Counted from the stretch's first letter, positions 27,022 through 36,552 are shown. The stretch is 64,000 nucleotides of DNA from Burkholderiaceae bacterium (GCA_021166725.1 JAJPES010000060.1:50232-114231), one strand, 5' to 3'. The notes: a model not told the origin generated them from the letters alone. Program-made: numbers and translations.

Positions 27022-27981
27022 CTACCTTGCGACCCTGTCCACGATGTCCCCCACGCGGTCGCAGGCGTCGGCGGCGAATGGGTCGATCGGGATGCGATCG
27101 CGCATCGCGCGCAGCCAGGTGAGCTGGCGCTTGGCGAGCTGGCGGGTGGCGGCAATGCCGGCCTCGCGCAACTGCGCGAGCGGTCCGCCGGCGTCGAGCC
27201 ACTGCCACGCTTGCCGATAGCCGACGCTGCGCATCGACGGCAGCGCCGGCGACAGGTCGCCGCGCGCGCGCAGCGCGCGCACCTCGTCGATGAAACCGGC
27301 GGCGAGCATCGCATCGAAGCGAGCGGCGATGCGCGCATGCAGCACGGCGCGATCGGTGGGCTCGAGCGCGATGCGCACGATGCCTGAGGCACCGGCCGGC
27401 GAGGGCGGTGCCGGCTCGGCGAGCCAGTCCGACATCGTGCGCTTCGTCGTCTCGAAGATCTCGAGCGCGCGCTGGATGCGTTGCGCATCCGACCGGTCGA
27501 CGCGCGCTGCGGCCTGCGGATCGATGCTGGCGAGCCGCGCATGCAAGACGGGCCAGCCGTGCTCGCGCGCTTCCTGCTCGAGGCGGGCTCTCACGTCGGT
27601 GTCGGCCGACGGCAGCGGGTGCAGTCCTTCGGCGAGCGCGCGCGCGTACAGCATCGTCCCGCCCACCAGCAGCGGGATGCGCCCGCGCGCGCGGATGGCG
27701 GCGATCGCTGCGAGCGCATCGTCGACGAAGCGCGCGGCCGAATAGGCGTCGGTCGGCTCGACGAGGTCGATCAGGTGGTGTGCGACCGTCGCACGCTCGG
27801 CGCAGTCGGGCTTGGCGGTGCCGATGTCCAGTTCGCGATACACCTGCGCGGAATCGACGCTGACGATCTCGATCGGCAGTCGCTGCGCCAGGCGCAGTGC
27901 GATGCCGCTCTTGCCCGACGCGGTGGGCCCGAGCAGCATCACCAGCGGCGCCGCGGCGCCCTCGCCCTCGACGCGGCGCAT
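27022..27981 (-). CDS. miaA: tRNA dimethylallyltransferase
   Basis: Adds a dimethylallyl group to A37 of tRNAs reading U-starting codons. In 319 residues I see the P-loop [59 protein letters not shown] and [14 protein letters not shown], all MiaA motifs. Start at 27981 ([10 protein letters not shown]), 4 bp after the mutL stop, matching the common mutL-miaA order. Confidence 0.95.
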   Translation of the reverse strand: MRRVEGEGAAAPLVMLLGPTASGKSGIALRLAQRLPIEIVSVDSAQVYRELDIGTAKPDCAERATVAHHLIDLVEPTDAYSAARFVDDALAAIAAIRARGRIPLLVGGTMLYARALAEGLHPLPSADTDVRARLEQEAREHGWPVLHARLASIDPQAAARVDRSDAQRIQRALEIFETTKRTMSDWLAEPAPPSPAGASGIVRIALEPTDRAVLHARIAARFDAMLAAGFIDEVRALRARGDLSPALPSMRSVGYRQAWQWLDAGGPLAQLREAGIAATRQLAKRQLTWLRAMRDRIPIDPFAADACDRVGDIVDRVAR

Positions 27982-27985
27982 CGAT

Positions 27986-29827
27986 TCAGCGCCCGCGCAG
28001 GAACCAGCGATCGAGCTCGTCGAGCGGCACCTGCAGCCAGGTGGGACGACCGTGGTTGCACTGGTCGGCCGCGGGCGTGCGCTCCATCTCGCGCAACAGC
28101 GCGTCCATCTCCTCGATGGTGAGCCGTCGATTGGCGCGCACCGAAGCGTGACACGCCATCGTCGCCAGCAGCGCATCGCTTCGCTCGGCCAGCGCGCGCG
28201 AGGCGCCGTGCTCGCGCAATTCGGCAAGTACCGACCGCGCAAGCGCCTCGGCATCGGCGCCGGTGAGTGCCGCGGGCACCGCGCGAACCGCGATCGACTG
28301 CACCGACAGCGCCGACAGCTCGAGCCCCAGTGCTGCGATCGCTTCGCCTTCGTCGTCGACCAGTGCCACGTCGAGCGCGTCGGCACGGAACACGACCGGA
28401 ACCAGCAGCGGCTGCACCGGGATCGAACGGCGTGCGTACGCCGTCTTCATTCGTTCGTAGACGACGCGCTCGTGCGCGGCGTGCATGTCGACGACGACGA
28501 GGCCGTGGCGGTTCTGCGCGAGCACCCAGGTGCCGTGCAGTTGCGCGAGTGCGTGGCCGAGCGGCGCGTCGTCGGTCGCCGGCGTGGCGGCGCCGGCCGA
28601 TGCCGGTGCGGGGAACGCCGCCGCGGATCGGGCCGGCGCGGCGGGCGAGGTTGCGGCGAGCGGCGACGGCGCGACCGGCGGATACATCGCCGCGTGCGGC
28701 TCGCGTGCGAAATCCAGGCTCGCCGTGGTCGGCGAATCCGGCACCGGGTACGCCTGAACGTGCATGCCCCGCGCAGCCGCCGCTGCCGGGAGCGCCTCGT
28801 GCGCGCGTTCGCTCGCCGAAGCGCGAAGCGCGGATTCGATCGCGTGGAACACGAACGACCGCACGCCGGCCGGATCGCGAAAACGCACCTCGATCTTCGC
28901 CGGATGGACGTTGACGTCGATCTGCGACGGGTCGATCGAGACGAACACCGCCCATGCCGCATGGCGATCGCCGTGCATCAGGTCGGCATAGGCCTGGCGC
29001 AGCGCGTAGCCGAGCATGCGGTCGCGCACGAAGCGGCCGTTCACGTAGAGGAACTGGCGGTCGGCGCGTGCGCGGTTGTGCGTGGGCAGCCCGAGCACGG
29101 CGCGCAGGCGCAGCACCCCGGCGTCGACGTCGACGATGCGATGCGCGTTCTCGTATTCGTCGCCCAGCGCGGCCAGCGCGCGCCGTGTCCAGTCGGCCGG
29201 CTCGAGCGTCTCGGTGCGCCGGTCGTCCAACTGCATCTCGAAGGCCACCGACTCGTGCGCCAGAGCGATGCGCCGGAACGCATCGACGCAGTGCGCGCTC
29301 TCGGTGGCGGCGCTGCGCAGGAACTTGCGCCGCGCCGGCGTGGCGGAGAACAGGTCGAGCACCTCGACCTGCGTGCCGCGCGCACCGGGTGCGGGCTCGA
29401 CCTCGCCGGTGTCGGCGTCGATGCGCCAGGCGCAGTCGTCGCCCGACGTGCGACTGGTCAGCCGCAGCCGCGCAACCGACGCGATCGACGCCAGCGCCTC
29501 GCCGCGAAAGCCCAGCGTGCCGACGCGCTCGAGCTCGTCCAGCGAGGCGATCTTGCTGGTGGCGTGACGTTCGAGCGCGAGCGCCAGTTGCGCCCGCTCG
29601 ATGCCGCAACCGTCGTCGGCGACGACGATGCGCCGTACGCCGCCTTCCTCGATGCGCAGCCGGATGCGCACGGCGCCCGCATCGAGCGCGTTCTCGAGCA
29701 GCTCGCGCACGACCGACGCCGGTCGCTCGACGACTTCGCCGGCGGCGATCTGGCTGACGAGTCGATCGGCGAGCCGCGCGATCGGGCGGCTCGACGCGCC
29801 GGGAACGGCGGGCGCAGCGGAAGGCAT
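27986..29827 (-). CDS. mutL: DNA mismatch repair protein MutL
   Basis: Couples MutS recognition to strand incision and excision. The GHKL ATPase is at the N-terminus ([24 protein letters not shown] region, [16 protein letters not shown]), a Pro/Ala-rich linker follows, and the C-terminal domain has the endonuclease [12 protein letters not shown] motif, [11 protein letters not shown] and CNHGRPTW. So this is an endonuclease-type MutL, unlike that of E. coli. 613 residues. The ATG at 29827 is 6 bases after a TATAAT hexamer on the same strand, suggesting a leaderless transcript. Confidence 0.95.
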   Translation of the reverse strand: MPSAAPAVPGASSRPIARLADRLVSQIAAGEVVERPASVVRELLENALDAGAVRIRLRIEEGGVRRIVVADDGCGIERAQLALALERHATSKIASLDELERVGTLGFRGEALASIASVARLRLTSRTSGDDCAWRIDADTGEVEPAPGARGTQVEVLDLFSATPARRKFLRSAATESAHCVDAFRRIALAHESVAFEMQLDDRRTETLEPADWTRRALAALGDEYENAHRIVDVDAGVLRLRAVLGLPTHNRARADRQFLYVNGRFVRDRMLGYALRQAYADLMHGDRHAAWAVFVSIDPSQIDVNVHPAKIEVRFRDPAGVRSFVFHAIESALRASASERAHEALPAAAAARGMHVQAYPVPDSPTTASLDFAREPHAAMYPPVAPSPLAATSPAAPARSAAAFPAPASAGAATPATDDAPLGHALAQLHGTWVLAQNRHGLVVVDMHAAHERVVYERMKTAYARRSIPVQPLLVPVVFRADALDVALVDDEGEAIAALGLELSALSVQSIAVRAVPAALTGADAEALARSVLAELREHGASRALAERSDALLATMACHASVRANRRLTIEEMDALLREMERTPAADQCNHGRPTWLQVPLDELDRWFLRGR

Positions 29828-29833
29828 CGGGCG

Positions 29834-29839
29834 ATTATA
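29834..29839 (-). promoter_or_regulatory. -10 element (TATAAT) immediately upstream of mutL
   Basis: On the - strand TATAAT ends 6 bases before the mutL ATG. The expected transcription start then falls at or next to the start codon. The -35 region (around 29857-29863) matches poorly. A partly symmetric sequence (29840-29867, GGAGCCTGTC to GACAGCCTCC) lies between the divergent mutL and dedA genes. Confidence 0.45.
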
Positions 29840-29896
29840 GGAGCCTGTCCATGGTCCGACAGCCTCCTGGTAGTGCGCCGTGTACCATCGCGGCCG

Positions 29897-30580
29897 ATGG
29901 ACGTCTCGCAGCTGCTCGACATCTTCCTGCACCTCGATCGGCATCTGGCGGCGGTCGTCGAGCAGTACGGCGTCTGGGTGTACGCGCTCCTGTTCGCCAT
30001 CATCTTCGTCGAGACCGGCCTGGTCGTCATGCCGTTCCTGCCGGGCGACTCGCTGCTTTTTGTCGCCGGCACGCTGGCCGCGGTCGGCGGGCTCGACATC
30101 CGGGTGCTGGTTGCGCTGCTGACCGTCGCCGCCGTGCTCGGCGACGCGGTCAACTACTCGTTCGGACATTACTTCGGCCCGAAGGTCTTCGGCTGGGAGA
30201 AGTCGCGCTTCTTCGACAAGGCCGCCTTCGAACGCACCCATGCGTTCTACGAACGGCACGGGCCGATGACGATCGTCGTCGCGCGTTTCCTTCCTTTCGT
30301 ACGCACCTTCGCGCCCTTCGTTGCCGGCGTCGCCCGCATGCGCTATCCGCGCTTTGCGCTCTATAACGTCATCGGCGGTACCCTATGGGTCGTCGGACTC
30401 AGCACGATCGGGTATCTGTTCGGCAATACCGCGTGGGTGAAGGAGCACTTCGAGTGGGTCACGCTGGCGATGATCGTCATCCCCGGCCTGCCGGCCGTGA
30501 TCGAGGTGCTGCGCCACGCCCTGCGAACGCGCCGCGAGCGTCGCTCGCAGCAAGCGGCGCGAGGCTCGTCGCCCGGCTGA
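29897..30580 (+). CDS. DedA family membrane protein
   Basis: 227-residue inner-membrane protein of the DedA/SNARE-associated (VTT) family; members have been linked to lipid carrier (undecaprenyl phosphate) flipping and proton-motive-force homeostasis. Family motifs are PFLPGDSLLFVAGTLAA, FGPKVFGWEKSRFFDK, HGPMTIVVARFLPFVRTFAP and GVARMRYPRF. The ATG at 29897 gives MDVSQLLDIF; the long open frame upstream is antisense to mutL. It ends with a basic tail (RTRRERRSQQ). Confidence 0.92.
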   Translation: MDVSQLLDIFLHLDRHLAAVVEQYGVWVYALLFAIIFVETGLVVMPFLPGDSLLFVAGTLAAVGGLDIRVLVALLTVAAVLGDAVNYSFGHYFGPKVFGWEKSRFFDKAAFERTHAFYERHGPMTIVVARFLPFVRTFAPFVAGVARMRYPRFALYNVIGGTLWVVGLSTIGYLFGNTAWVKEHFEWVTLAMIVIPGLPAVIEVLRHALRTRRERRSQQAARGSSPG

Positions 30581-30713
30581 AGCGCGGATTGGCCGCGCGG
30601 CAGGTCGCAGATCCGCGTGCCGGCGGCGCGGACACCGGCACGCGCCTTGCTCCTGACTATTCCGAAGGTCCGTCGATGCACGGATCCATCGGAACGAACA
30701 GGATCGCGCATAC

Positions 30714-31409
30714 ATGAAAACGCTCGTCGTCACCGATTCCCCGGATGCGCCCAGCCGCATCGTCGCGCCGCTGCGCGACGCCGGACTCGACGTGGAGGCA
30801 GTCGCCGATACCGGAGAACTCGATCCGCTGCTGCGGGTCGCGCCCGCCGGCGCGATCGTGCTCGACCTGCGCGAGAACGCCGGCACGCCGCTCGAATGGC
30901 TGCGCGGCGTGCGTGGACGCGGAATCCGGGTGCCGGCGCTGATCCTCACCAAGGCCGAAGACGTGGACGCGCGCATCGCTGCGCTCGATGCCGGCGCCAG
31001 CGACTATCTCGCCGGCGAGTTCGAGCCGCGCGAACTGGTCGCTCGCAGCACCGCGCTCGTTCGCCGGCGCGAGGAGGCGGGTGCCGCCGACGTCGTCTTC
31101 TGCGGCGAACTGGTCGTCGACAGCCGCAAGCGCGAGGTGCGCTGCGGCTCGATGCCGATCGATCTTACCCCGCGCGAATGGTCGATCTTCGAGCAGCTGG
31201 TGCAGCACGCAGGCACGCCGGTCACCAAGGAAGACCTGATGCAGGCGATCACCGGGGAAGACGAGCGCCTGGCGCCCAACGCGATCGAGGTCTACGTGTC
31301 GCGGTTGCGTGCCAAGCTCGCCGGCACCGGCGCGCGCATCAGCACGTTGCGCGGCATCGGCTACCGGCTCGAGAACCCGCAGCCGACGTCGGCGCGCGTC
31401 GGCTGGTGA
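30714..31409 (+). CDS. Orphan OmpR-like response regulator with an atypical receiver
   Basis: 231 residues: a CheY-like receiver (1-115) and a winged-helix DNA-binding domain (about 130-222, LTPREWSIFEQLVQHAG, VYVSRLRAKL and GIGYRLEN). The phospho-acceptor Asp51 (IVLDLREN) is kept, but the acidic pair near the N-terminus is reduced to one Asp (VVTDSP), and the nearly invariant Lys-Pro after the last strand is Gly-Glu (YLAGEF). Such receivers often work without phosphorylation. No histidine kinase gene is adjacent. Targets are unknown. Confidence 0.88.
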   Translation: MKTLVVTDSPDAPSRIVAPLRDAGLDVEAVADTGELDPLLRVAPAGAIVLDLRENAGTPLEWLRGVRGRGIRVPALILTKAEDVDARIAALDAGASDYLAGEFEPRELVARSTALVRRREEAGAADVVFCGELVVDSRKREVRCGSMPIDLTPREWSIFEQLVQHAGTPVTKEDLMQAITGEDERLAPNAIEVYVSRLRAKLAGTGARISTLRGIGYRLENPQPTSARVGW

Positions 31410-31437
31410 GTGGCCGCGCGAGCACACGCTCGCGCAA

Positions 31438-32892
31438 TCAGGTCGTCCGCGTCCTCGGCGGCGGCGGGTGGCGGCGCAGGTAGGCGGCAAGTCCCCGATA
31501 GATCGCGTCGGCCACGCGCGCCTGGTATTGCGTGCTGGCCAGCCGCCGCTCTTCCTGCGGATTGCTGATGAATGCGGTTTCGACGAGGATCGACGGGATC
31601 TCCGGCGCCTTGAGCACGGCGAAGCCGGCCTGCTCGATCGCCGGCTTGTGCAGCGAACCGACGCCGCCCAGTTCGGCGAGCACCATGCGGCCCAGGCGCG
31701 AAGAATCCTGGATCTGCGCCTTGGTGGTCAGGTCGAGCAGTACGCGGCGCGCTTCGGCGTTGCGCGTGGCAAAGCGCGCGCCGCCGATTCGGTCGGAATC
31801 GTTCTCCCGGCGTGCCAGCCAGCGTGCGGCGGCGCTCGTCGCTCCGCGCTCCGAGAGCACGTAGACCGAAGCGCCTCTCGCCTCCGGGCGCACGAAGGCG
31901 TCGGCGTGGATCGACACGAACAGGTCGGCCTGCACGCGCTGCGCCTTCGCTACGCGCGTGGCGAGCGGCACGAAATAGTCGCCGTCGCGCACCATGTACG
32001 CTCGCATCGACGGCTCCTGGGCGATGCGCTCGCGCAGGCGCTGCGCGATGCGCAGCACGACGTCCTTCTCCTTCGTGCCTCGACGGCCGATCGCGCCGGG
32101 ATCCTCGCCGCCGTGGCCGGCGTCGATCGCGATGGTCAGCAGCCGCGTCATCGCCGCGCGCGGCGCGTGCGCAGGTCGCTTCGAGGCGCTGCCCGATGTG
32201 TGCGGGGAAGCCGTGGGCGAGGGGAGAGTCGCCTGCCCGGCGTCGGCGAGCGTCGCGTGTTCGGCCGCCTCCGGTGCGGCTGCGAGCGGCGCGGCGCTGG
32301 TCGCCGTCTTGCCGTTCTGCGCAGCGGACGCGCGCGCCGGCTCGCGCGGCTCGTCGGCGCGCTGCGCGAGCCAGGACGCCAGCGGATCGCCGGTTTTCGA
32401 CGCGAAGCGCTCGCGCTCGCGCGTGGCCGCCTCGTCGAGCAGCGTCTGCAGCGGGTCGATCGGCACCGCGGGGTAGAGGTCGATGACCAGTCGATGCCGG
32501 TACGCGCCCGCGGGCGCGAGCATGAAGAGTTGCGGCAGCACCTCGCTCTTCAGGTCGAAGACGATGCGCGCGACGTGCGGGCGGTTCTGCCCGACGCGCA
32601 CGCGCTCGATGTACGGGTCGTCGGGCTGGATCTTCGCGACGAGGTCGCGCAGCGCGCGGTCGATCTCGAGGCCCTCTAGATCGACGACGAGCCGCGGCGG
32701 ATCGGACAGCTGCAGTTGGGTCGATTTCAGCGGCCGGTCGAGCTCCAGCGTCACGCGCGTGTAGTCGCGCGCGGGCCAGACGCGCACCGCGTGGATCGAC
32801 GCGGCGCGCGCCGTCCGCACGTCGAACGCGAGCAGCGCGCCGGCGCCGAGCTTCAGCAGCGTTCGTCGGTCGGGGCCAGCGCCTTCAGGCAT
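31438..32892 (-). CDS. amiC: N-acetylmuramoyl-L-alanine amidase, AmiC type
   Basis: Periplasmic zinc amidase that cleaves septal peptidoglycan for daughter cell separation. A twin-arginine signal is visible near the start (DRRTLLKLGAGALLAF), then an AMIN domain (about 35-150), a variable Ala-rich linker, and the Amidase_3 domain with zinc ligands in IDAGHGGEDPGA and FVSIHADAF and the catalytic glutamate in ILVETAFISN. 484 residues. The ATG at 32892 lies inside the 3' end of tsaE (40-bp overlap), a common tsaE-amiC arrangement. Confidence 0.94.
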   Translation of the reverse strand: MPEGAGPDRRTLLKLGAGALLAFDVRTARAASIHAVRVWPARDYTRVTLELDRPLKSTQLQLSDPPRLVVDLEGLEIDRALRDLVAKIQPDDPYIERVRVGQNRPHVARIVFDLKSEVLPQLFMLAPAGAYRHRLVIDLYPAVPIDPLQTLLDEAATRERERFASKTGDPLASWLAQRADEPREPARASAAQNGKTATSAAPLAAAPEAAEHATLADAGQATLPSPTASPHTSGSASKRPAHAPRAAMTRLLTIAIDAGHGGEDPGAIGRRGTKEKDVVLRIAQRLRERIAQEPSMRAYMVRDGDYFVPLATRVAKAQRVQADLFVSIHADAFVRPEARGASVYVLSERGATSAAARWLARRENDSDRIGGARFATRNAEARRVLLDLTTKAQIQDSSRLGRMVLAELGGVGSLHKPAIEQAGFAVLKAPEIPSILVETAFISNPQEERRLASTQYQARVADAIYRGLAAYLRRHPPPPRTRTT

Positions 32893-33356
32893 GCGCGCCC
32901 CCGATCGGTGCCGGCGACCGCTTCGACGATGCGCGCCTCGCTGCCGGTGTCCCCGGCGAAGCGCAGGAACAGGTGCAGATCGGGCGTGGGCAGTGTGCCG
33001 CCGGCGCGCTCCGGCCACTCGACGATGGCAACGTTGGGCGCCCCGATGAATTCCTCGAAACCTGCATCGAGCCAATCCTGCTCGGAGTCGAATCTATAGA
33101 AATCAAAATGATACAGTCGAAACCTCGACAGATCATAAGATTCGAGCAGCGAAAAGCTCGGACTTTTCACGCGCCCGCCGAAACCGAGCGATCGCAGCAG
33201 TGCGCGCGTGAAGGTGGTCTTGCCGGCGCCGAGGTCGCCCGACAGGTACAGCACGAAGCCCGGCGCGAGGCCAGGCGCCAGGCGGCGCGCGAGCGCCTCG
33301 GTGGCAAGCGCGTCGGGCAGGTGCAGCACCAGCGTGTCGGAGCGGGCTCGATTCAA
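32853..33356 (-). CDS. tsaE: tRNA threonylcarbamoyladenosine biosynthesis ATPase TsaE
   Basis: ATPase partner of TsaB/TsaD in making t6A37 on tRNAs. The P-loop (SGDLGAGKTTFTRALLRSLG), the switch segment SPSFSLLESYDL, HFDFYRFDSEQDW and VAIVEWPERA identify it. 167 residues, normal. Its tail overlaps the amiC start. It is divergent from queG with only 26 bp between the start codons. tsaD is in the same window (49461-50495). Confidence 0.95.
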   Translation of the reverse strand: MNRARSDTLVLHLPDALATEALARRLAPGLAPGFVLYLSGDLGAGKTTFTRALLRSLGFGGRVKSPSFSLLESYDLSRFRLYHFDFYRFDSEQDWLDAGFEEFIGAPNVAIVEWPERAGGTLPTPDLHLFLRFAGDTGSEARIVEAVAGTDRGRACLKALAPTDERC

Positions 33357-33370
33357 CTCCGACAGACTCC

Positions 33371-33376
33371 TAGAAT
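33371..33376 (+). promoter_or_regulatory. -10-like hexamer (TAGAAT) immediately upstream of queG
   Basis: TAGAAT ends 6 bases before the queG ATG in the 26-bp tsaE-queG divergent gap. A normal start site would coincide with the ATG, implying a leaderless mRNA. The -35 hexamer would lie inside tsaE. Confidence 0.4.
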
Positions 33377-33382
33377 CGGCGG

Positions 33383-34540
33383 ATGCAGGCGGGGAACAGG
33401 GCGACGGCGCTGCCGGACATCGATACGCTGCGCGGATGGGCGCGCGAACTGGGTTTCGCGTCGCTGGGCGTGGCCGACGTCGATCTGTCGAGCGCGGAAC
33501 CGGGACTGCAGGCGTGGCTCGACGCCGGCTTTCACGGCGAGATGGATTATATGGCGCGCCATGGAACGAAGCGCGCGCGCGCGGGCGAACTCGTCGAAGG
33601 CACCGTCCGCGCGATCATGGTGGCGCTCGAGTACGCGCCGCGCGATCCGGAGTGGATCGATGCGGCTCGCGGCGCGCTCGTCGACGACCGGCGCGCTTAC
33701 GTCTCGCGCTATGCGCTGGGGCGCGATTACCACAAGGTGGTTCGCGCGCGCCTGCAGCGACTGGCCGACCGCATCGCGGAGCAGGTCGGCGGCTTCGGCT
33801 ATCGGGTGTTCTGCGATTCGGCGCCGGTGATGGAGGTCGAACTGGCGCGACGCGCCGGACTCGGCTGGCGCGGCAAGCACACGTTGCTGATCGACACACG
33901 CCGCGGCTCCACCTTTTTCCTCGGCACGATCTACACCGACCTCGAACTCGCTGCCGGCGAAGCGACCGAAGAGCATTGCGGGAGCTGCATGCGCTGCATC
34001 GAGGCGTGCCCGACCGGCGCGATCGTCGCGCCCTATCGCGTCGACGCACGTCGTTGCATCTCGTACCTGACGATCGAGCACAAGGGCGCGATCCCGCAGG
34101 AGCTTCGGCCGGCGATCGGAAACCGCATCTACGGCTGCGACGATTGCCAGCTCGCGTGTCCGTGGAACCGTTTCGCCCGGCCGGCCACGCTGGGCGACTT
34201 CGACGCTCGCGAGCGGCTCGACGAGGCGTCGCTGGTCGAGCTCTTCGGCTGGAGCGCGCAGCAGTTCGACGAGCGTCTCGCCGGCTCGCCGATCCGGCGT
34301 ATCGGCCACGAGCGATGGCTGCGCAACCTGGCGGTCGCACTGGGCAACAGCGGCGGCGGCGAAGCGATCGTCGCGGCGCTGCAGGCGCGCGCCGACGATG
34401 CGTCCGCATTGGTGCGAGAGCACGTGCGCTGGGCGTTGCAACGGCTCGGCGCGCCGGTGCCCTGCGCGGACGACGCCGACCAGCCGGGCGGCGAAGCCGC
34501 CGCCGAGTCCGCTTCGGACCCCCGCTTCGGTCCACAATAG
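33383..34540 (+). CDS. queG: Epoxyqueuosine reductase
   Basis: Cobalamin- and iron-sulfur-dependent enzyme for the last step of queuosine synthesis on tRNA. Two 4Fe-4S clusters are evident in CGSCMRCIEACPTGAI and CDDCQLACPWNRF. The cobalamin-binding part contains CDSAPVMEVELARRAGLGWRGKHTLL with the catalytic Asp. The C-terminal HEAT-like repeat (AVALGNSGGGEAIVAALQ) is also typical. 385 residues. It needs cobalamin; no cobalamin genes are visible here. Confidence 0.95.
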   Translation: MQAGNRATALPDIDTLRGWARELGFASLGVADVDLSSAEPGLQAWLDAGFHGEMDYMARHGTKRARAGELVEGTVRAIMVALEYAPRDPEWIDAARGALVDDRRAYVSRYALGRDYHKVVRARLQRLADRIAEQVGGFGYRVFCDSAPVMEVELARRAGLGWRGKHTLLIDTRRGSTFFLGTIYTDLELAAGEATEEHCGSCMRCIEACPTGAIVAPYRVDARRCISYLTIEHKGAIPQELRPAIGNRIYGCDDCQLACPWNRFARPATLGDFDARERLDEASLVELFGWSAQQFDERLAGSPIRRIGHERWLRNLAVALGNSGGGEAIVAALQARADDASALVREHVRWALQRLGAPVPCADDADQPGGEAAAESASDPRFGPQ

Positions 34541-34584
34541 CGACTGAGACGCCTTCACGAACCACTGCGAGGAAAGTCGAACCC

Positions 34585-35280
34585 GTGCGCGCCCCGAAAG
34601 TGATGACCCGGACCTTCCTCGCGAACCTCGCGTTGTTCCACGAGCTGGGCACCGAGGATCTCGACCGCATCGCGACGGGCACGACCGAGTTGCGCATCCC
34701 GAAGGGGCGCATCCTGTTTCGCCGCGGCGAGCCGTGCGTGGGCTTTCACGTCGTCGTCTACGGACGCGTGAAGCTCGGCTTCGTGTCGCCGCAGGGCACC
34801 GAAAAGGTCATCGAGATCCTCGGCCCCGGCCAGTCCTTCGGCGAGGCGGCGATGTTCCTCGATCGACCGTATCCGGTGAACGCCGAATGCCTGGCCGATT
34901 CGCTGCTGCTGCACATCTCCAAGGCGACGCTCGACGCGGAACTCATGCGCGACCGGCGCCTCGCGCGCATGATGCTCGCCGGTCTGAGCCGGCGGCTGGT
35001 GGGCCTCGTGCACGACGTCGAAGCGTATTCGTTGCGCTCGGGGATGCAGCGCGTGATCGGCTACCTCTTGCGCGACATCGAGCAGCCCGACGATGCGCCA
35101 TCGGCGCCGATCCGCATCGTGCTCGACACCAGCAAGGGGGTCATCGCATCGCGTCTGAACCTCACGCCGGAGCATTTCTCGCGCATCCTGGGCGAACTCA
35201 GCCACGAGAAACTCATCACGGTGAAGGGCGCCGAGATCACGATCCTCGACCCGGAGCGGCTGCGGGCGTTCCTGGCTTGA
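34585..35280 (+). CDS. Crp/Fnr-family regulator, Dnr/Nnr-like
   Basis: 231 residues: a cyclic-nucleotide-type sensor domain (20-135) without the N-terminal iron-sulfur cysteines of Fnr, a dimer helix, and a C-terminal helix-turn-helix. The recognition helix carries E-x-x-S-R (E196, S199, R200; LTPEHFSRIL), the same residues with which Fnr reads TTGAT half-sites. The gene lies next to nirS/nirM and a TTGAT-type site precedes nirS, so a role as an NO- or oxygen-responsive activator of nitrite respiration is inferred. Start GTG at 34585 follows GAGGAAAG by eight bases. Its last 44 bp overlap a convergent gene. Confidence 0.87.
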   Translation: MRAPKVMTRTFLANLALFHELGTEDLDRIATGTTELRIPKGRILFRRGEPCVGFHVVVYGRVKLGFVSPQGTEKVIEILGPGQSFGEAAMFLDRPYPVNAECLADSLLLHISKATLDAELMRDRRLARMMLAGLSRRLVGLVHDVEAYSLRSGMQRVIGYLLRDIEQPDDAPSAPIRIVLDTSKGVIASRLNLTPEHFSRILGELSHEKLITVKGAEITILDPERLRAFLA

Positions 35281-36493
35281 GCTCGGAGGCGAGGCCGGCA
35301 ATCCATCGGTTCTGCGCGTCGACCAGCGCGACGCATTCGCCGACCCCGCGCACGAGTCGGTAGGGCGGGAGTCCCATCTGCGCCGTCGCGGCCAGTTCGC
35401 GCAGGCGGCGGGCTTCGACGTCGGTGCGCGCGAGTGCGATGCGCCCGCTGTGTCGAAGCGCGAGCAGCACGGTGCCGTCGTCCATCCCGATGAGCGCGAG
35501 CACTTCGCCTGGCACCGGCAACGGCGCCGCGAGCTTCCACGTTCGCGCATCGAGCACGCGCAATGCGTCGGCGTTCTCGTCGGCGAGCACCCAGCCGTGC
35601 GAGTGTGCGCCATGCCACGCGGCGATCCGCTCGGGCGCCGGAGCGGCGGCTATCGGCGGACGCTCGATCTCGCGGCGCACGTTCAGGTTCAGCACGCCGA
35701 GCGCGCCCGATGCGTCGATGCGCAGGACTTCGTGCGGCTCGCTGCCGGCGACGAGCGCGCGCGTCGCGCCCGGCACTGCGAACGCGCGCGCCGTGAAGCG
35801 GCCGGGCAGTTCGACCGCCTCGCGCATGCGGTAGTCGTGCACGAGTCCGCGCAGCACCGGGGGCGCGTCGCGGCTGTAGTCGATCTCCCAGATTTCGTCC
35901 AGGTCGGCGAAGGCGACGACGATGCGCGAGCGCCGTGGACGATCGACCAGCGACGAGACGGTCGCACGCCGGCCGTCGTCGAGCCGGTATTCGTGCAGCG
36001 AGGCGAGCGTTTCGCGGTCGCGCGCCGACAACGGCGCATCGCCCGAGCCGGCGGCGAGCACGACGGCATCGGGTCCGCCCGTCGCGACGAGCGAGGTTGC
36101 GCCGAACGCGAGTGTCGCGTTCGCGCCCGGCGCGAGCCCCGGGAGCTGCAGCCGCAACAACTGCGCGCCGGCAGCGACGAAGACCGCGTCGTCCTTCGAC
36201 GCGAGAGCGATCGACGCGAGGGTCGACGGCAACGCCGAAGATGCGATCTCGCGACCCGTGGCGCAGGCTAGCGTGTGCAGGCGCGACGCCTCCGGCGCGG
36301 CGAGCACGACGACGTCGGCGGACGCACCGCCCGAAGTTGCGTTCGGGGCTGCGTTCGCATTCGTACCGGCGTCGGCCCAGGCCGCGGCCGATGCAAGCGC
36401 ACCCGCTACCGAAAGCGCCGCGAACCGCGCGCCGACGAGCGCCCTCGCGCCCCGGCGAGCCGGGAAGGCGCCCGCGGCTCGTCGTTGGCGCAA
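35237..36493 (-). CDS. Periplasmic beta-propeller-like protein of the nir locus (NirF/NirN d1-domain-like, no heme c motif)
   Basis: About 418 residues with a basic signal-like start (LRQRRAAGAF, cleavage near AAAWADAG) and repeated short beta-blade patterns. The stretch DEIWEIDYSRDAPPVLRGLVHDYRMREA resembles the d1-domain blades of NirN/NirF/NirS proteins (remembered family pattern, not searched), but there is no CxxCH. It lies downstream of nirM beyond a strong terminator. The best start is TTG at 36493, with no clear Shine-Dalgarno, so the N-terminus is uncertain. It could help deliver or assemble heme d1, or be an unrelated propeller. Confidence 0.6.
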   Translation of the reverse strand: MRQRRAAGAFPARRGARALVGARFAALSVAGALASAAAWADAGTNANAAPNATSGGASADVVVLAAPEASRLHTLACATGREIASSALPSTLASIALASKDDAVFVAAGAQLLRLQLPGLAPGANATLAFGATSLVATGGPDAVVLAAGSGDAPLSARDRETLASLHEYRLDDGRRATVSSLVDRPRRSRIVVAFADLDEIWEIDYSRDAPPVLRGLVHDYRMREAVELPGRFTARAFAVPGATRALVAGSEPHEVLRIDASGALGVLNLNVRREIERPPIAAAPAPERIAAWHGAHSHGWVLADENADALRVLDARTWKLAAPLPVPGEVLALIGMDDGTVLLALRHSGRIALARTDVEARRLRELAATAQMGLPPYRLVRGVGECVALVDAQNRWIAGLASELKPGTPAAAPGRGS

Positions 36494-36500
36494 CGCAAAG

Positions 36501-36531
36501 AAAAAGGGCGACCCCTGGGGGTCGCCCTTTT
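36501..36531. terminator. Bidirectional Rho-independent terminator downstream of nirS-nirM
   Basis: GGGCGACCCC (36506-36515) and GGGGTCGCCC (36518-36527) form a strong stem flanked by AAAAA on the left and TTTT on the right, so each strand has a T-tract after the hairpin. It lies 22 bp after the nirM stop on the - strand and separates nirM from the propeller-like gene. Confidence 0.9.
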
Positions 36532-36552
36532 CCGATCGAGGATCGCGCCGGC

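Noticed and set aside
29840..29867. Partly symmetric sequence in the mutL-dedA gap as a specific operator
   Set aside because: About nine of ten paired bases per arm, but no known regulator pattern and no second copy; noted only with the mutL promoter.
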